Part shown: positions 53,850 through 61,812 of the stretch, piece by piece
Layout of the letters: each line of letters opens with the position of its first letter
Position numbering within the stretch: the stretch's first letter is position 1
NCBI RefSeq assembly: GCF_005405545.1
Contig: NZ_BJEG01000013.1
Location: 1-64,000, forward strand
Length of the DNA: 64,000 nt
From: Weissella hellenica
GTDB lineage: Bacteria > Bacillota > Bacilli > Lactobacillales > Lactobacillaceae
Reading direction: 5' to 3'
Made by a program: the position numbers and the translations under genes
The notes under the pieces: generated by a model
Databases searched by the model: none
What the model was told of the DNA's origin: nothing
What the model saw: only the letters and a program-made list of their open reading frames with translations

Positions 53850-54353
53850 CTATTTTTTTTCATTTGGCGTATCAATTACAGAATGGTTATTTTTTATTGA
53901 TTCTGTATTAGGATGTTCTTCAGCAAAAATAAATTCAGTACGTTCTTCTTGATGTTCTAAATCAGCTAGATAACGAAGTGACCAACGATAAACAATTAAG
54001 ACTAAAATCATCAAACCAATTGCAACTGATTGAATCAGAATACCAAGCGTATCATCATGATAAACCAACAAATTACGCAACATAGCTGTAATACCAATGT
54101 ACATAAAATTTTCTAATGAAATATGATTTTTCAAAAAATATTCTTGTGTCAAAACGACAAATTCAAAGAACAAAAATGTTTCTAAAATTAAACGTGTTAT
54201 ATTATAAAAATTGTCCGTTAAATTAACCTGCCAAAGTAACTGTGCTAATTGCCAGACGTCCTTCAAAAAGAAACCAAACATAATGATTCCAAGTACTAAC
54301 ATACCAATCCCTAATACGACATTGTAACTTTTTTCAAGATGTTTATTATTCAT
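53850..54353 (-). CDS. PsiE family phosphate-starvation-inducible membrane protein
   Basis: This 167-aa protein has four hydrophobic helices and the PsiE-like stretch NFMYIGITAMLRNLLVYHDD, then a polar C-terminal tail. The function of PsiE is unknown; the name comes from E. coli expression. GGAGG lies 8 nt before the ATG at 54353, and a longer in-frame start has no site. It is followed closely by the TelA-family gene, probably as a two-gene operon, so both may act in envelope or anion stress. Confidence 0.75.
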   Translation of the reverse strand: MNNKHLEKSYNVVLGIGMLVLGIIMFGFFLKDVWQLAQLLWQVNLTDNFYNITRLILETFLFFEFVVLTQEYFLKNHISLENFMYIGITAMLRNLLVYHDDTLGILIQSVAIGLMILVLIVYRWSLRYLADLEHQEERTEFIFAEEHPNTESIKNNHSVIDTPNEKK

Positions 54354-54420
54354 TCTAATGCCTCCGTTACTTATTATTCTATCAAAAACGTGCAACTTGT
54401 TATCATAATTTGTCCAAATA

Positions 54421-54457
54421 AAAACTCTAGTGTCCTTTTAATTAGGGTACTAGAGTT
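54421..54457 (-). terminator. Terminator after the 168-aa gene
   Basis: Arms AACTCTAGT/ACTAGAGTT with inner CC/GG pairing and a minus-strand T5 run. Confidence 0.85.
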
Positions 54458-54557
54458 ATCAAGCAGTCATTTACAACAATCAAACTCGGCTGATACTAAT
54501 CTCATATCAACTGCTAATTGTTTTTATTATACCAGAAAATATCTGTGAACGATTGCA

Positions 54558-55064
54558 TTAAATATTTTGTTTTGAGAAAGCTGCGAAACTCAATTGTTTT
54601 GATCGTAAATTATATTGGCTATGCTTATAACGATCAAGTGGGAAATTCGCCGTCATACGCCAATCAGTAAAGTTCTTTTTTAGTTGCCATGTAGATAAAA
54701 TCACAATTTCATGATTATTATCAATGCGCTGTAATACATATGAGCTAATAAAACCTGCCGTACTAATCGCAAACGTTTCATTATTATAACGACGTAAGAA
54801 GTTATCTCGCTCCAAATCGTTTAAAGTAATTGAAACAAAACTCATCCAACCACGTAATTCATCTGTTTGACCATGACTTGAAAGCACTTTATAAGTCGTT
54901 GGCATTGCAAATATTGATTTTTCACTCTCTGTTTTCTCTAACAGTTCGTAACGTTGTGCATCGGCATCATCACGCATTAACAAAAGCTCTCGTTGCAAAT
55001 TTTGATTCCTAATGTTTTGCAACACTGCACGTGATCCGAATGTTTCATGTAAGTACTCAGTCAT
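54558..55064 (-). CDS. Protein of unknown function, 168 aa (possible antibiotic-biosynthesis-monooxygenase-like fold)
   Basis: I do not recognise this gene with certainty. The product is soluble and mixed alpha/beta, with no membrane segment. The last 80 residues (FAISTAGFISSYVLQRIDNN, then EIVILSTWQLKKNFTDW and an FPLDRY segment) have the strand-helix pattern and the conserved STW of ABM-type dimeric barrels. GGGGGG lies 8 nt before the ATG at 55064. It stands alone, with a terminator, between the PsiE/TelA pair and a CPBP protease gene. Confidence 0.6.
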   Translation of the reverse strand: MTEYLHETFGSRAVLQNIRNQNLQRELLLMRDDADAQRYELLEKTESEKSIFAMPTTYKVLSSHGQTDELRGWMSFVSITLNDLERDNFLRRYNNETFAISTAGFISSYVLQRIDNNHEIVILSTWQLKKNFTDWRMTANFPLDRYKHSQYNLRSKQLSFAAFSKQNI

Positions 55065-55129
55065 AATAAATCCCCCCGTTATCATTTATGATATTACATT
55101 TATAAAATGAGCATCTAAAAGTTAATTGA

Positions 55130-55858
55130 TTAGGCGTTCAAGGCAATGTTAATCAAACTAATTGCTGCAATAGCATTATTTAACATATGTACAGCCATAG
55201 AATACTGAATTTGCTTAGTCTTTTTATAAACAATTGCCAACGCAACTCCCATCAATGAATACTGTAATAACGCAAACCATTGAAAATCTTGGAATACATG
55301 AAAGTAACCGAATAAAATACCAGACAAAGCGACATTTAGCCACCAAGGGCCCGCCTTAAAAAAATAATTAAGGACAATGCCTCTAAAAATTAATTCCTCG
55401 ACTAATGGTGCAACAAACACTGCTAGTATCACAACAAAAATTAATGCTGCACCACCTTTTCCGGCCATACTTTCTAATGTTGCTTGATTACTAGCAGTAA
55501 TTGGTTTATGTGATATTAGTGTCTGTAAGAGCAAGGTAACCATCCCTGCACCTAAGATCATAATATAGCCATACCCCACCCACGCTAATTTATCAGCTCG
55601 GAATGGATGCAAACCTGTTTTTGGTGATTTTTTTCTAACAGCATAAACTAAAATTTTCACCGTAATAAACGTCAATATTGCTGCAACAACCACCATTGTA
55701 ATAATAGCAATTGGATTATTGCGATCAACACGTAACCAACTTACAACTCCTAGTTTACTATAAGTACTCCCTATTTGGATAATAAAGTCTAAAACTATAC
55801 CTACAACTAACCAAATAACCCCCATTATTAGGGTGCTTAATCCTTCAATTTTTTTCAT
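55130..55858 (-). CDS. CPBP family intramembrane metalloprotease
   Basis: This 242-aa Abi/CAAX-type protein has about seven to eight helices. The catalytic motifs are complete: Glu-Glu and Arg in VEELIFRGIVL, His in FGYFHVFQD, and His/Asn in HMLNNAIA. In lactic acid bacteria relatives serve in bacteriocin immunity or processing; no bacteriocin is seen here. The second of two adjacent ATGs fits the AGGAGG site better. It overlaps the stop of the small gene upstream. Confidence 0.88.
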   Translation of the reverse strand: MKKIEGLSTLIMGVIWLVVGIVLDFIIQIGSTYSKLGVVSWLRVDRNNPIAIITMVVVAAILTFITVKILVYAVRKKSPKTGLHPFRADKLAWVGYGYIMILGAGMVTLLLQTLISHKPITASNQATLESMAGKGGAALIFVVILAVFVAPLVEELIFRGIVLNYFFKAGPWWLNVALSGILFGYFHVFQDFQWFALLQYSLMGVALAIVYKKTKQIQYSMAVHMLNNAIAAISLINIALNA

Positions 55859-56051
55859 CATTATCCTCCTGCTTTTTCTTTTGTAAGGCTAAGGATAAAC
55901 GAGTCATCGAGCCAGTTGCCAAAATAAATAATATCAAAAGCAGACTGAAAATCAACCATGTTGGCCAATTAAAAAAATTAGCAGACCAGGTAAATCCTAC
56001 AAATACTGCCATAACAATGATACTTGCGCCAATTTGAATTACAACTCGCAT
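55845..56051 (-). CDS. Small membrane protein, 68 aa
   Basis: This short product has two predicted membrane helices (about 5-24 and 31-49) and a highly charged tail ending KKKQEDNDEKN. It belongs to no family I know. The ATG at 56051 lies one base after the HAD gene stop, with GGTGAA before it. Its own end overlaps the CPBP protease start by 14 nt, so it is translated in tandem with both. Confidence 0.7.
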   Translation of the reverse strand: MRVVIQIGASIIVMAVFVGFTWSANFFNWPTWLIFSLLLILFILATGSMTRLSLALQKKKQEDNDEKN

Positions 56052-56052
56052 T

Positions 56053-56892
56053 TTATTGTTCACCGATCAACACAAATTGGTTTAATACTTCTGCAATTGC
56101 CCCTTCATTATTTGTGCGTTTTGTGACGATGTCGGCTGCTTCTTTTACAACATTAATACCATTTGCAACGCTAATACCAAGTCCAGCCGCCTTAATCATT
56201 TTCAAATCATTATTATTATCACCGATAGCCATAATTTCATCTTTTGTGATACCGAGCTTTTCGCCTAATAATAGTGATGCTGAACCTTTATCCACGCCTT
56301 TAAGATTAAATTCAACATAGCGATCAGAAGAATATGTTACTTCAACTTGATCAATCCCAACACTAGCAACCACAGCATCATGAATTTTGTGACGAACTTG
56401 AATGTCTGGGTGTTCAAAAATAACTTTCATAATCGGTTGTTGCATATTTAAAAATGATAAATCAGTCGTCTTTAATGCTACATATGCCACACCACGTGTC
56501 GCTAAATATTGTTTATCTGAATCACTTATATTATAAATAAATAATTTATTAAGAGTATAAATATGAACATCGACTGATGCATCAATCAAGCCTGCTTTAA
56601 AAATTTGTTTGGCCATCGTAAACGGCATATCTTGAGTCGCAATAATCTGATTATTTTTATTTTCCACAATTGCCGAACCATTAAATGAAATGACATATTC
56701 ACCAACTTGATCATATAAATCAAGTTGTTTTAACATTTTTTGCACGGATTCAAATGAACGTCCTGTATTGGGAACAAATTTAAAGCCCTGTGCCACTGCT
56801 CTTTTGACCGTTTGTACATTTTCTTCATGAATTGTGCCATCATCATTTAGAAATGTTTCATCTAAATCTGACACCAACATTTTATAAGTCAT
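56053..56892 (-). CDS. Cof-type HAD superfamily phosphatase
   Basis: This 279-aa phosphatase hydrolyses sugar phosphates or related metabolites. It shows HAD motif I SDLDETFLNDDG (nucleophile Asp9), a C2B cap, the motif III Lys (NLKGVDKG) and motif IV GDNNNDLKM. AAGGGG lies before the ATG. It is the first gene of a three-gene run with the 68-aa membrane protein and the CPBP protease. Substrate unknown. Confidence 0.93.
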   Translation of the reverse strand: MTYKMLVSDLDETFLNDDGTIHEENVQTVKRAVAQGFKFVPNTGRSFESVQKMLKQLDLYDQVGEYVISFNGSAIVENKNNQIIATQDMPFTMAKQIFKAGLIDASVDVHIYTLNKLFIYNISDSDKQYLATRGVAYVALKTTDLSFLNMQQPIMKVIFEHPDIQVRHKIHDAVVASVGIDQVEVTYSSDRYVEFNLKGVDKGSASLLLGEKLGITKDEIMAIGDNNNDLKMIKAAGLGISVANGINVVKEAADIVTKRTNNEGAIAEVLNQFVLIGEQ

Positions 56893-57058
56893 TGGTTTTC
56901 CCCTTTAAATATGCGTGCTTGTCTTTATTCTAACAGAAAATTTTGATTTACTTCTAATCATATTAGATTAATTTTTTTATTATATGTTATATGTTCTTTT
57001 GACTTAGCGCGCCTGCTATGGCAATATATAAGACAAGTTTAATAAAGGAGAAATTTTT

Positions 57059-57448
57059 ATGCGTAATTTTATAGGTGAATTCCGTGATTTTATCATGCGT
57101 GGTAATGTAATGGATCTTGCCGTTGCTTTCATTATGGGGGCTGCTTTTCAAACTGTTATTAAATCTGTTGTTGATGACCTAATCATGCCATTAATTGGTA
57201 TTATTACCGGATCAATTTCATTTTCAAATATTGTTTGGCATGTCGGAGCAGCTAATATTAAAGTCGGTTCGTTCATTGGAACTCTAATCACTTTCTTGTT
57301 AACTAGTTTTGCTGTCTTCTTAATTCTAAAAGCGATTCGCAAAGCGCAAGCAATTGCAAGCAAGAATTCTGAAGAAGAAGCTGTTCCTGAAACTGAATTA
57401 GTTGTGTTACAAGAAATCCGTGATGCTCTAGCAGAAAAGAAAGATTAA
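57059..57448 (+). CDS. mscL: Large-conductance mechanosensitive channel
   Basis: MscL opens under extreme membrane tension to release solutes after hypo-osmotic shock. The 129 residues show FRDFIMRGNVMDLAVAFIMG in the pore-lining first helix, the variable loop, TM2 (GTLITFLLTSFAVFLILKAI) and the charged C-terminal helix. AAAGGAG lies before the ATG. A strong terminator follows. Confidence 0.97.
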   Translation: MRNFIGEFRDFIMRGNVMDLAVAFIMGAAFQTVIKSVVDDLIMPLIGIITGSISFSNIVWHVGAANIKVGSFIGTLITFLLTSFAVFLILKAIRKAQAIASKNSEEEAVPETELVVLQEIRDALAEKKD

Positions 57449-57470
57449 TATTTATTTTTAATATTTATTG

Positions 57471-57525
57471 AAAAAGAACGCCCTTATATCAGCATTTATG
57501 CGGATAGGTACGTTCTTTTTATTTT
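57471..57525 (+). terminator. Terminator after mscL
   Basis: Arms AAAAAGAACG/CGTTCTTTTT with inner pairing around GCATTTATGC, then T-rich sequence. Confidence 0.85.
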
Positions 57526-57648
57526 GTCAAGCCGTTGAATTTATTTCTAATATTGGCTAATATAGTTAACAGCTGATAAGCTCACTCATGTACTTTTTAT
57601 TAGATGAGTATTTAGAGAAAATATAATCCTGAAGGAAGAAGGACTACC

Positions 57649-58284
57649 ATGGTGATTATCACAGCTGGTATGATCGGTGTTGGAAAAACAACACTAACTG
57701 ATTTGATTGCAACACATCTTAACACGCAGGCTTTTTTTGAACCTGTTGGTGAAAATCCCGTGTTACCCCTTTATTATGCAGATCCCAAACAATATGGATT
57801 TCTGTTACAAATTTACTTTTTAAACAAGCGTTTTGCCATGATAAAAAAAGCCTTATCTGACGATAACAACGTATTGGATCGATCAATCTATGAAGATGCT
57901 TTGTTCACGCAAGAGAACCATCGTGAAGGAAACATTTCTGATGCCGAACTAAAAGTTTATATGACTTTGTTAGACAATATGATGTCTGAAATCCAGACAA
58001 TGCAGAAAGGCCGCCCTGATTTGATGGTCTTTGCTAACGCAGATTTTGATACAATCCTATACCGTATTAAAAAGCGTGGTCGTGACTATGAGCAATTTGA
58101 AGATAATGATGAATTACGTCAATATTACTTTAAAATGTGGTCAGCATACCAAAAATGGTATGAAGATTATGATGCATCACCAAAAATGACGATTGATTTA
58201 CAAAAATATGATTTGGAGAATGAAGCTAGTCGTAAAATCGTATTACAACAAATTGATGACCGTCTAGCCGCTTTATCTGAATAA
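57649..58284 (+). CDS. Deoxynucleoside kinase (deoxyadenosine/deoxyguanosine kinase type)
   Basis: This salvage enzyme phosphorylates deoxynucleosides. The 211 residues carry the P-loop AGMIGVGKTTLTD, the FEPVGENPVLP motif, the catalytic region VLDRSIYEDALF (DRS) and the lid arginines in RIKKRGRDYEQFE. AAGGA precedes the ATG. Lactobacilli often have two such genes in tandem; here one is seen, followed by a terminator. The nucleoside 2-deoxyribosyltransferase at 31.4 kb acts in the same salvage pathway. Confidence 0.92.
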   Translation: MVIITAGMIGVGKTTLTDLIATHLNTQAFFEPVGENPVLPLYYADPKQYGFLLQIYFLNKRFAMIKKALSDDNNVLDRSIYEDALFTQENHREGNISDAELKVYMTLLDNMMSEIQTMQKGRPDLMVFANADFDTILYRIKKRGRDYEQFEDNDELRQYYFKMWSAYQKWYEDYDASPKMTIDLQKYDLENEASRKIVLQQIDDRLAALSE

Positions 58285-58304
58285 CGTATACACTATTTAT
58301 ACAC

Positions 58305-58346
58305 AAAAAGTCGAGGAACAAATAATGATGTTCTTCGACTTTTTTA
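58305..58346 (+). terminator. Terminator after the deoxynucleoside kinase gene
   Basis: Arms AAAAAGTCGAGGAACA/TGTTCTTCGACTTTTT with one G-U pair and an 8-nt loop, then TTTATT. Confidence 0.92.
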
Positions 58347-58354
58347 TTGCTTAA

Positions 58355-59761
58355 TTATTTAAAATTATATACCCCAACAAAGTCGGGCAAAATTTCAGAA
58401 TCAGCCAGCGACATAACCCGTGCTTGTTGACCAGGTTGTGCAGCAATGACGTATTGACCGTTACCAATATAAATAGCCACTTGCCAAGATGCACCATGAC
58501 CACCCCAGAATAGTAAATCTCCAGGTTGTGCAATTTGCATAACATCAATGCTTGATTGTACATCAGATGTTGTCATATGTGCTTCTTGGGCAATCGTATA
58601 GCTTGGAATATAAACCCCTGCTTCATGGTATGCGCTAGCAGTTAGACCAGAAGCATCTAAACCAGCTGTTGTTTTACCACCCCATACATAGGGAATTTGT
58701 TGTTCAGCAAAACTTTTAGCAGCAGAAACAATACTTGACCGTTGATCAGCTGTCAATGCCGTCGCTGTTTTAGTTTGGGTGATTGCTTTTGTATCATTAT
58801 CATCTTGCGCAACAACGCTACTATTATCTTGAGCGACCGTTGCATCTAATGAATTTAACACAACATCTCCATTAGACATAGTTGTTGCTGCAGGCGCCTG
58901 TTTTGGTGCAGCAACGCCTAACGACTTAACAGTTAACTTATCATCTGAATTATCAACAGTAGCTGCTTGCATCCTAAGGGTTGTGTCATCATATGATTGT
59001 TGTACAGGTTCACTTGCAACTGATGGATCAGTAACATTATCGTTAGAATATGTTGTTGTAGCATCAATACTTTGTGCTGCTTGGTCCGTGTATTCTTGAT
59101 CCGGCACTGCAGACGCTGGTTCAACAGTTGTATCGACATAGCCACCATTAGGTATTGAAAGTGATTGTCCAATACTTAACATGGTTGTGTCCGCATTTGG
59201 ATTAGCAGCTTGTAACGCATCAATTGAAACACCATTATTGGCAGCAACCGTCGCTAATGTATCACCGTCTTGAATCGTGTAAGATGACGTCGCAACAGCA
59301 TCCGTAGCATCTGATTCAGCAACCACTGCATCTTCTGCAGGTGTCGTTGGTTGCTGAATATCTGTTTCTGCTGTTGTTGAATCATCATAATATGATGCTG
59401 ATTCTGCTGTGGCGTCTGATTGTGAATTTGATGCACTAATAGCATCCGTCATTGCTTTAGACGCAACCGTATTAAGGTTACTTTTCGGTGATTTTACCTG
59501 CTTGGTTCCCTCTTTAAACGTTGCTAATTTTGCATCCTTTGTGTGCTTTTCACGAAGAATATCTGATTTCATCGTTACTTGACTAGATTTCTCATGAATA
59601 AATGTTGCGACATTAGAAAATCTCCCAACTTGTTTTTCATTGGATGTGACATTAATAGCTGTATTAACAGCTGCTTTTACATCAGGGATTTGTGTTGTCG
59701 CCACAACTCCTGCTGCACCAGCAATACCAGTGAAAAACAACTTAGTTGAAGCCTTTACCAT
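58355..59761 (-). CDS. Secreted LysM-NlpC/P60 protein with a degenerate active site
   Basis: This 468-aa exported protein has a signal peptide (about 1-30), a Ser/Thr/Ala/Asp-rich linker, one LysM domain (about 160-210, YTIQDGDTLATVAANNGVSI) and a C-terminal NlpC/P60 domain (about 345-468). The fold landmarks are present (PYVWGGKT, PGDLLFWGG, VAIYIGNGQY). The catalytic Cys of the D-C-S-G motif is Ala (GLDASGLT, Ala370), the active-site His before VAIY is Gln427, and the third polar residue is Ala440. It should bind peptidoglycan but not cut it. GGAG lies 10 nt before the ATG at 59761. Confidence 0.88.
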   Translation of the reverse strand: MVKASTKLFFTGIAGAAGVVATTQIPDVKAAVNTAINVTSNEKQVGRFSNVATFIHEKSSQVTMKSDILREKHTKDAKLATFKEGTKQVKSPKSNLNTVASKAMTDAISASNSQSDATAESASYYDDSTTAETDIQQPTTPAEDAVVAESDATDAVATSSYTIQDGDTLATVAANNGVSIDALQAANPNADTTMLSIGQSLSIPNGGYVDTTVEPASAVPDQEYTDQAAQSIDATTTYSNDNVTDPSVASEPVQQSYDDTTLRMQAATVDNSDDKLTVKSLGVAAPKQAPAATTMSNGDVVLNSLDATVAQDNSSVVAQDDNDTKAITQTKTATALTADQRSSIVSAAKSFAEQQIPYVWGGKTTAGLDASGLTASAYHEAGVYIPSYTIAQEAHMTTSDVQSSIDVMQIAQPGDLLFWGGHGASWQVAIYIGNGQYVIAAQPGQQARVMSLADSEILPDFVGVYNFK

Positions 59762-59881
59762 AGGTCCAACTCCTCTCAAATTATACTTGTTAAAAGTTAA
59801 CCTAAATACACATTCCCCAATTTATATTTAAATTGAACTTAACATTTATATCATACCTTATATTTATCTAAATTTTTAGGG

Positions 59882-59893
59882 GAACGTACGTTC
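59882..59893. repeat. Short palindrome upstream of the LysM protein gene
   Basis: GAACGTACGTTC is a perfect 12-bp palindrome 121 bp upstream of the LysM-NlpC/P60 start, between it and the glpK terminator. It may be an operator; nothing else supports this. Confidence 0.35.
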
Positions 59894-59910
59894 TTTTTGT
59901 TTAGATAAAC

Positions 59911-59969
59911 AAAAAAAGCCAAAAGCAAGTTGACAAAATCCACTAATTTATCAACTTATTTAAGGCTAT
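59911..59969 (-). terminator. Terminator after glpK
   Basis: Minus-strand arms AGCC/GGCT and AAGTTGA/TCAACTT form a two-part stem followed by T7. Confidence 0.75.
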
Positions 59970-59988
59970 TTTGTATCTGAAAAGAATA

Positions 59989-61500
59989 TTAATTCTCATT
60001 TAAAGGAAAAAGGCGAGTCGCTTTTACAGCGCGTTGCCATCCCTTGTATGCTTTTTGTACTTGATTACGCTGTTCAGTATTTGGCTGTTTAACTTCCAAA
60101 TTATTTGATGCTGGCAAATTAGTCAAATCTGACCAGAAGCCCACGCCCAAACCTGCCAAATAAGCAGCACCTAATGCTGTTGTTTCTAATTGCTGTGGTC
60201 GTTTTACCGGCTGATTAATTAAATCTGCTTGGAATTGATGAATATAATCATTTGCAGCGGCACCGCCATCAATAACAAGATTCGTGACTTCAATGCTAGT
60301 GTCATCTTGCATGGCTTCTAAGACATCACGTGTTTGATACGCTATTGATTCTAGCGTAGCACGCACCAAGTCACCTTTGGTCGTTGAACGAGTTAACCCA
60401 AACATAGCACCTCTAGCATTTTGATCCCAATAAGGTGCCCCTAATCCCGTAAATGCCGGTACCAAATAAATTGGCGCAATGTGTTGTTCTCGCGCAATTG
60501 TCGCAATTTGTGCAGTTTCTTTAGCACTCTTAATTAGTTGTAATCCATCTTTAAGCCATTGAATTGCAGCACCAGCTATAAAGACTGATCCTTCTAAAGC
60601 ATAAGTTACTTGACCGTCAATACTATAAGCAATCGTTGTTAAGAGACCATTTGTTGAGCGTGCAATATCTTGTCCTGTATTCATCACAATAAACGAGCCA
60701 GTACCATACGTATTTTTAACATCACCTTTATTGAACGCCTGATGACCGATTAATGCTGCTTGTTGATCACCAGCAATACCTGCTACTGGCACTTGCAATC
60801 CGAAAAAAGCATACTCAGCAGTATAGCCAAAGATTCCTGCAGAATCTCGTACTTCCGGTAACAAAGATGCTGGAATGTTAAATTCAGCTAATAGATCTTT
60901 ATCCCATTCTTTAGTATGAATATTAAATAACATCGTTCTTGAGGCATTAGAATAATCAGTTGCATGAACCTGCCCATTGGTTAATTTATATAATAACCAA
61001 GTATCAACTGTACCAAACAGTAGTTCCCCCTTTTCTGCCCGCTCACGAGCACCAGGAACGTTAGCTAGTAACCACATTATTTTAGTTGCTGAAAAGTAAG
61101 CATCAATCCATAAACCAGTTTTTTCATAAATATAACTAGTTAGTCCCTTTTCTTGCAATTTTTCAGCAATTTTGTCACTTTGCTTAGACTGCCATACAAC
61201 CGCCGGGGCAATAGGCTCACCTGTTTGTCGATCCCAAATAATGGTCGTCTCACGCTGATTAGTTAGTCCAATACTGACAACTTTATATGGTGGTATATTA
61301 GCCTGTATAACTACCTGTGCAATAAGTTGCCGGGCATCGTTCCAAATAGTCATTGCATCATGTTCTACCCAACCAGGATGATTAAAAATTTGTGGCAACT
61401 CCTTTTGTGCAGTTGCAACTACTTGCCCTTGTGCATCAAACAACATGGCACGCGTACTTGTTGTTCCTTGATCAAGTGCCATTACATATTGATCAGTCAT
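59989..61500 (-). CDS. glpK: Glycerol kinase
   Basis: GlpK phosphorylates glycerol to sn-glycerol 3-phosphate. The 503 residues show the FGGY signatures (start YVMALDQGTTSTRAMLFD, NQRETTIIWDR, GAPYWDQNARGAMFGLTR, and the C-terminal DGGAAANDY). GGGAG precedes the ATG. No glpF or glpO neighbour is present, so the gene stands alone. No clear cre site was found upstream. Confidence 0.97.
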   Translation of the reverse strand: MTDQYVMALDQGTTSTRAMLFDAQGQVVATAQKELPQIFNHPGWVEHDAMTIWNDARQLIAQVVIQANIPPYKVVSIGLTNQRETTIIWDRQTGEPIAPAVVWQSKQSDKIAEKLQEKGLTSYIYEKTGLWIDAYFSATKIMWLLANVPGARERAEKGELLFGTVDTWLLYKLTNGQVHATDYSNASRTMLFNIHTKEWDKDLLAEFNIPASLLPEVRDSAGIFGYTAEYAFFGLQVPVAGIAGDQQAALIGHQAFNKGDVKNTYGTGSFIVMNTGQDIARSTNGLLTTIAYSIDGQVTYALEGSVFIAGAAIQWLKDGLQLIKSAKETAQIATIAREQHIAPIYLVPAFTGLGAPYWDQNARGAMFGLTRSTTKGDLVRATLESIAYQTRDVLEAMQDDTSIEVTNLVIDGGAAANDYIHQFQADLINQPVKRPQQLETTALGAAYLAGLGVGFWSDLTNLPASNNLEVKQPNTEQRNQVQKAYKGWQRAVKATRLFPLNEN

Positions 61501-61572
61501 TTTTCTCCCTAACTCCCGCTTTTATATTTTAAAATCACCAATTTATAGTTGATATCCCGTTAGATTCGATAC

Positions 61573-61603
61573 AAAAAAAGATGGAACGTTGTCTGTTCCA
61601 TCT
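61573..61603 (-). terminator. Terminator after the tautomerase gene
   Basis: Perfect stem AAGATGGAAC/GTTCCATCTT with a 7-nt loop and a minus-strand T7 run. Confidence 0.92.
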
Positions 61604-61616
61604 TGATAGCACGAAA

Positions 61617-61802
61617 CTATTTTTCAGAACGTAAAACTCCACCATCCATAAAGCGATTAGGTTGCATTTCATTAACCACAATCTTAACGTTTTCTCGTGG
61701 TACCCCAACGTGTTTTTCAATAGCAGTTGTAATATCTGTCATCATGGCCTTTAATTGCTCATCACTACGTCCGGCTACTAAATCAATATGAACTAATGGC
61801 AT
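61617..61802 (-). CDS. 4-oxalocrotonate tautomerase family protein
   Basis: This 61-aa enzyme exposes Pro at its N-terminus after removal of Met (PLVHIDLVAGRSDEQ), the catalytic base of the family, and continues VGVPRENVKIVVNEM to the end. The physiological substrate is unknown. GAGGAAAC precedes the ATG. It starts 11 bp after the YitT gene stop, so the two are probably cotranscribed. Confidence 0.93.
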   Translation of the reverse strand: MPLVHIDLVAGRSDEQLKAMMTDITTAIEKHVGVPRENVKIVVNEMQPNRFMDGGVLRSEK

Positions 61803-61812
61803 CTTTGTTTCC

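Noticed and set aside
55130-56051. A bacteriocin/immunity locus around the CPBP protease
   Set aside because: No double-glycine leader peptide, dedicated ABC exporter, histidine kinase or bacteriocin gene is found near it.
59882-59893. GAACGTACGTTC as a LexA or other named operator
   Set aside because: It lacks the spacing of the Gram-positive LexA box (GAAC-N4-GTTC is similar, but this is within a non-SOS gene context and no second site is seen); kept only as a palindrome.
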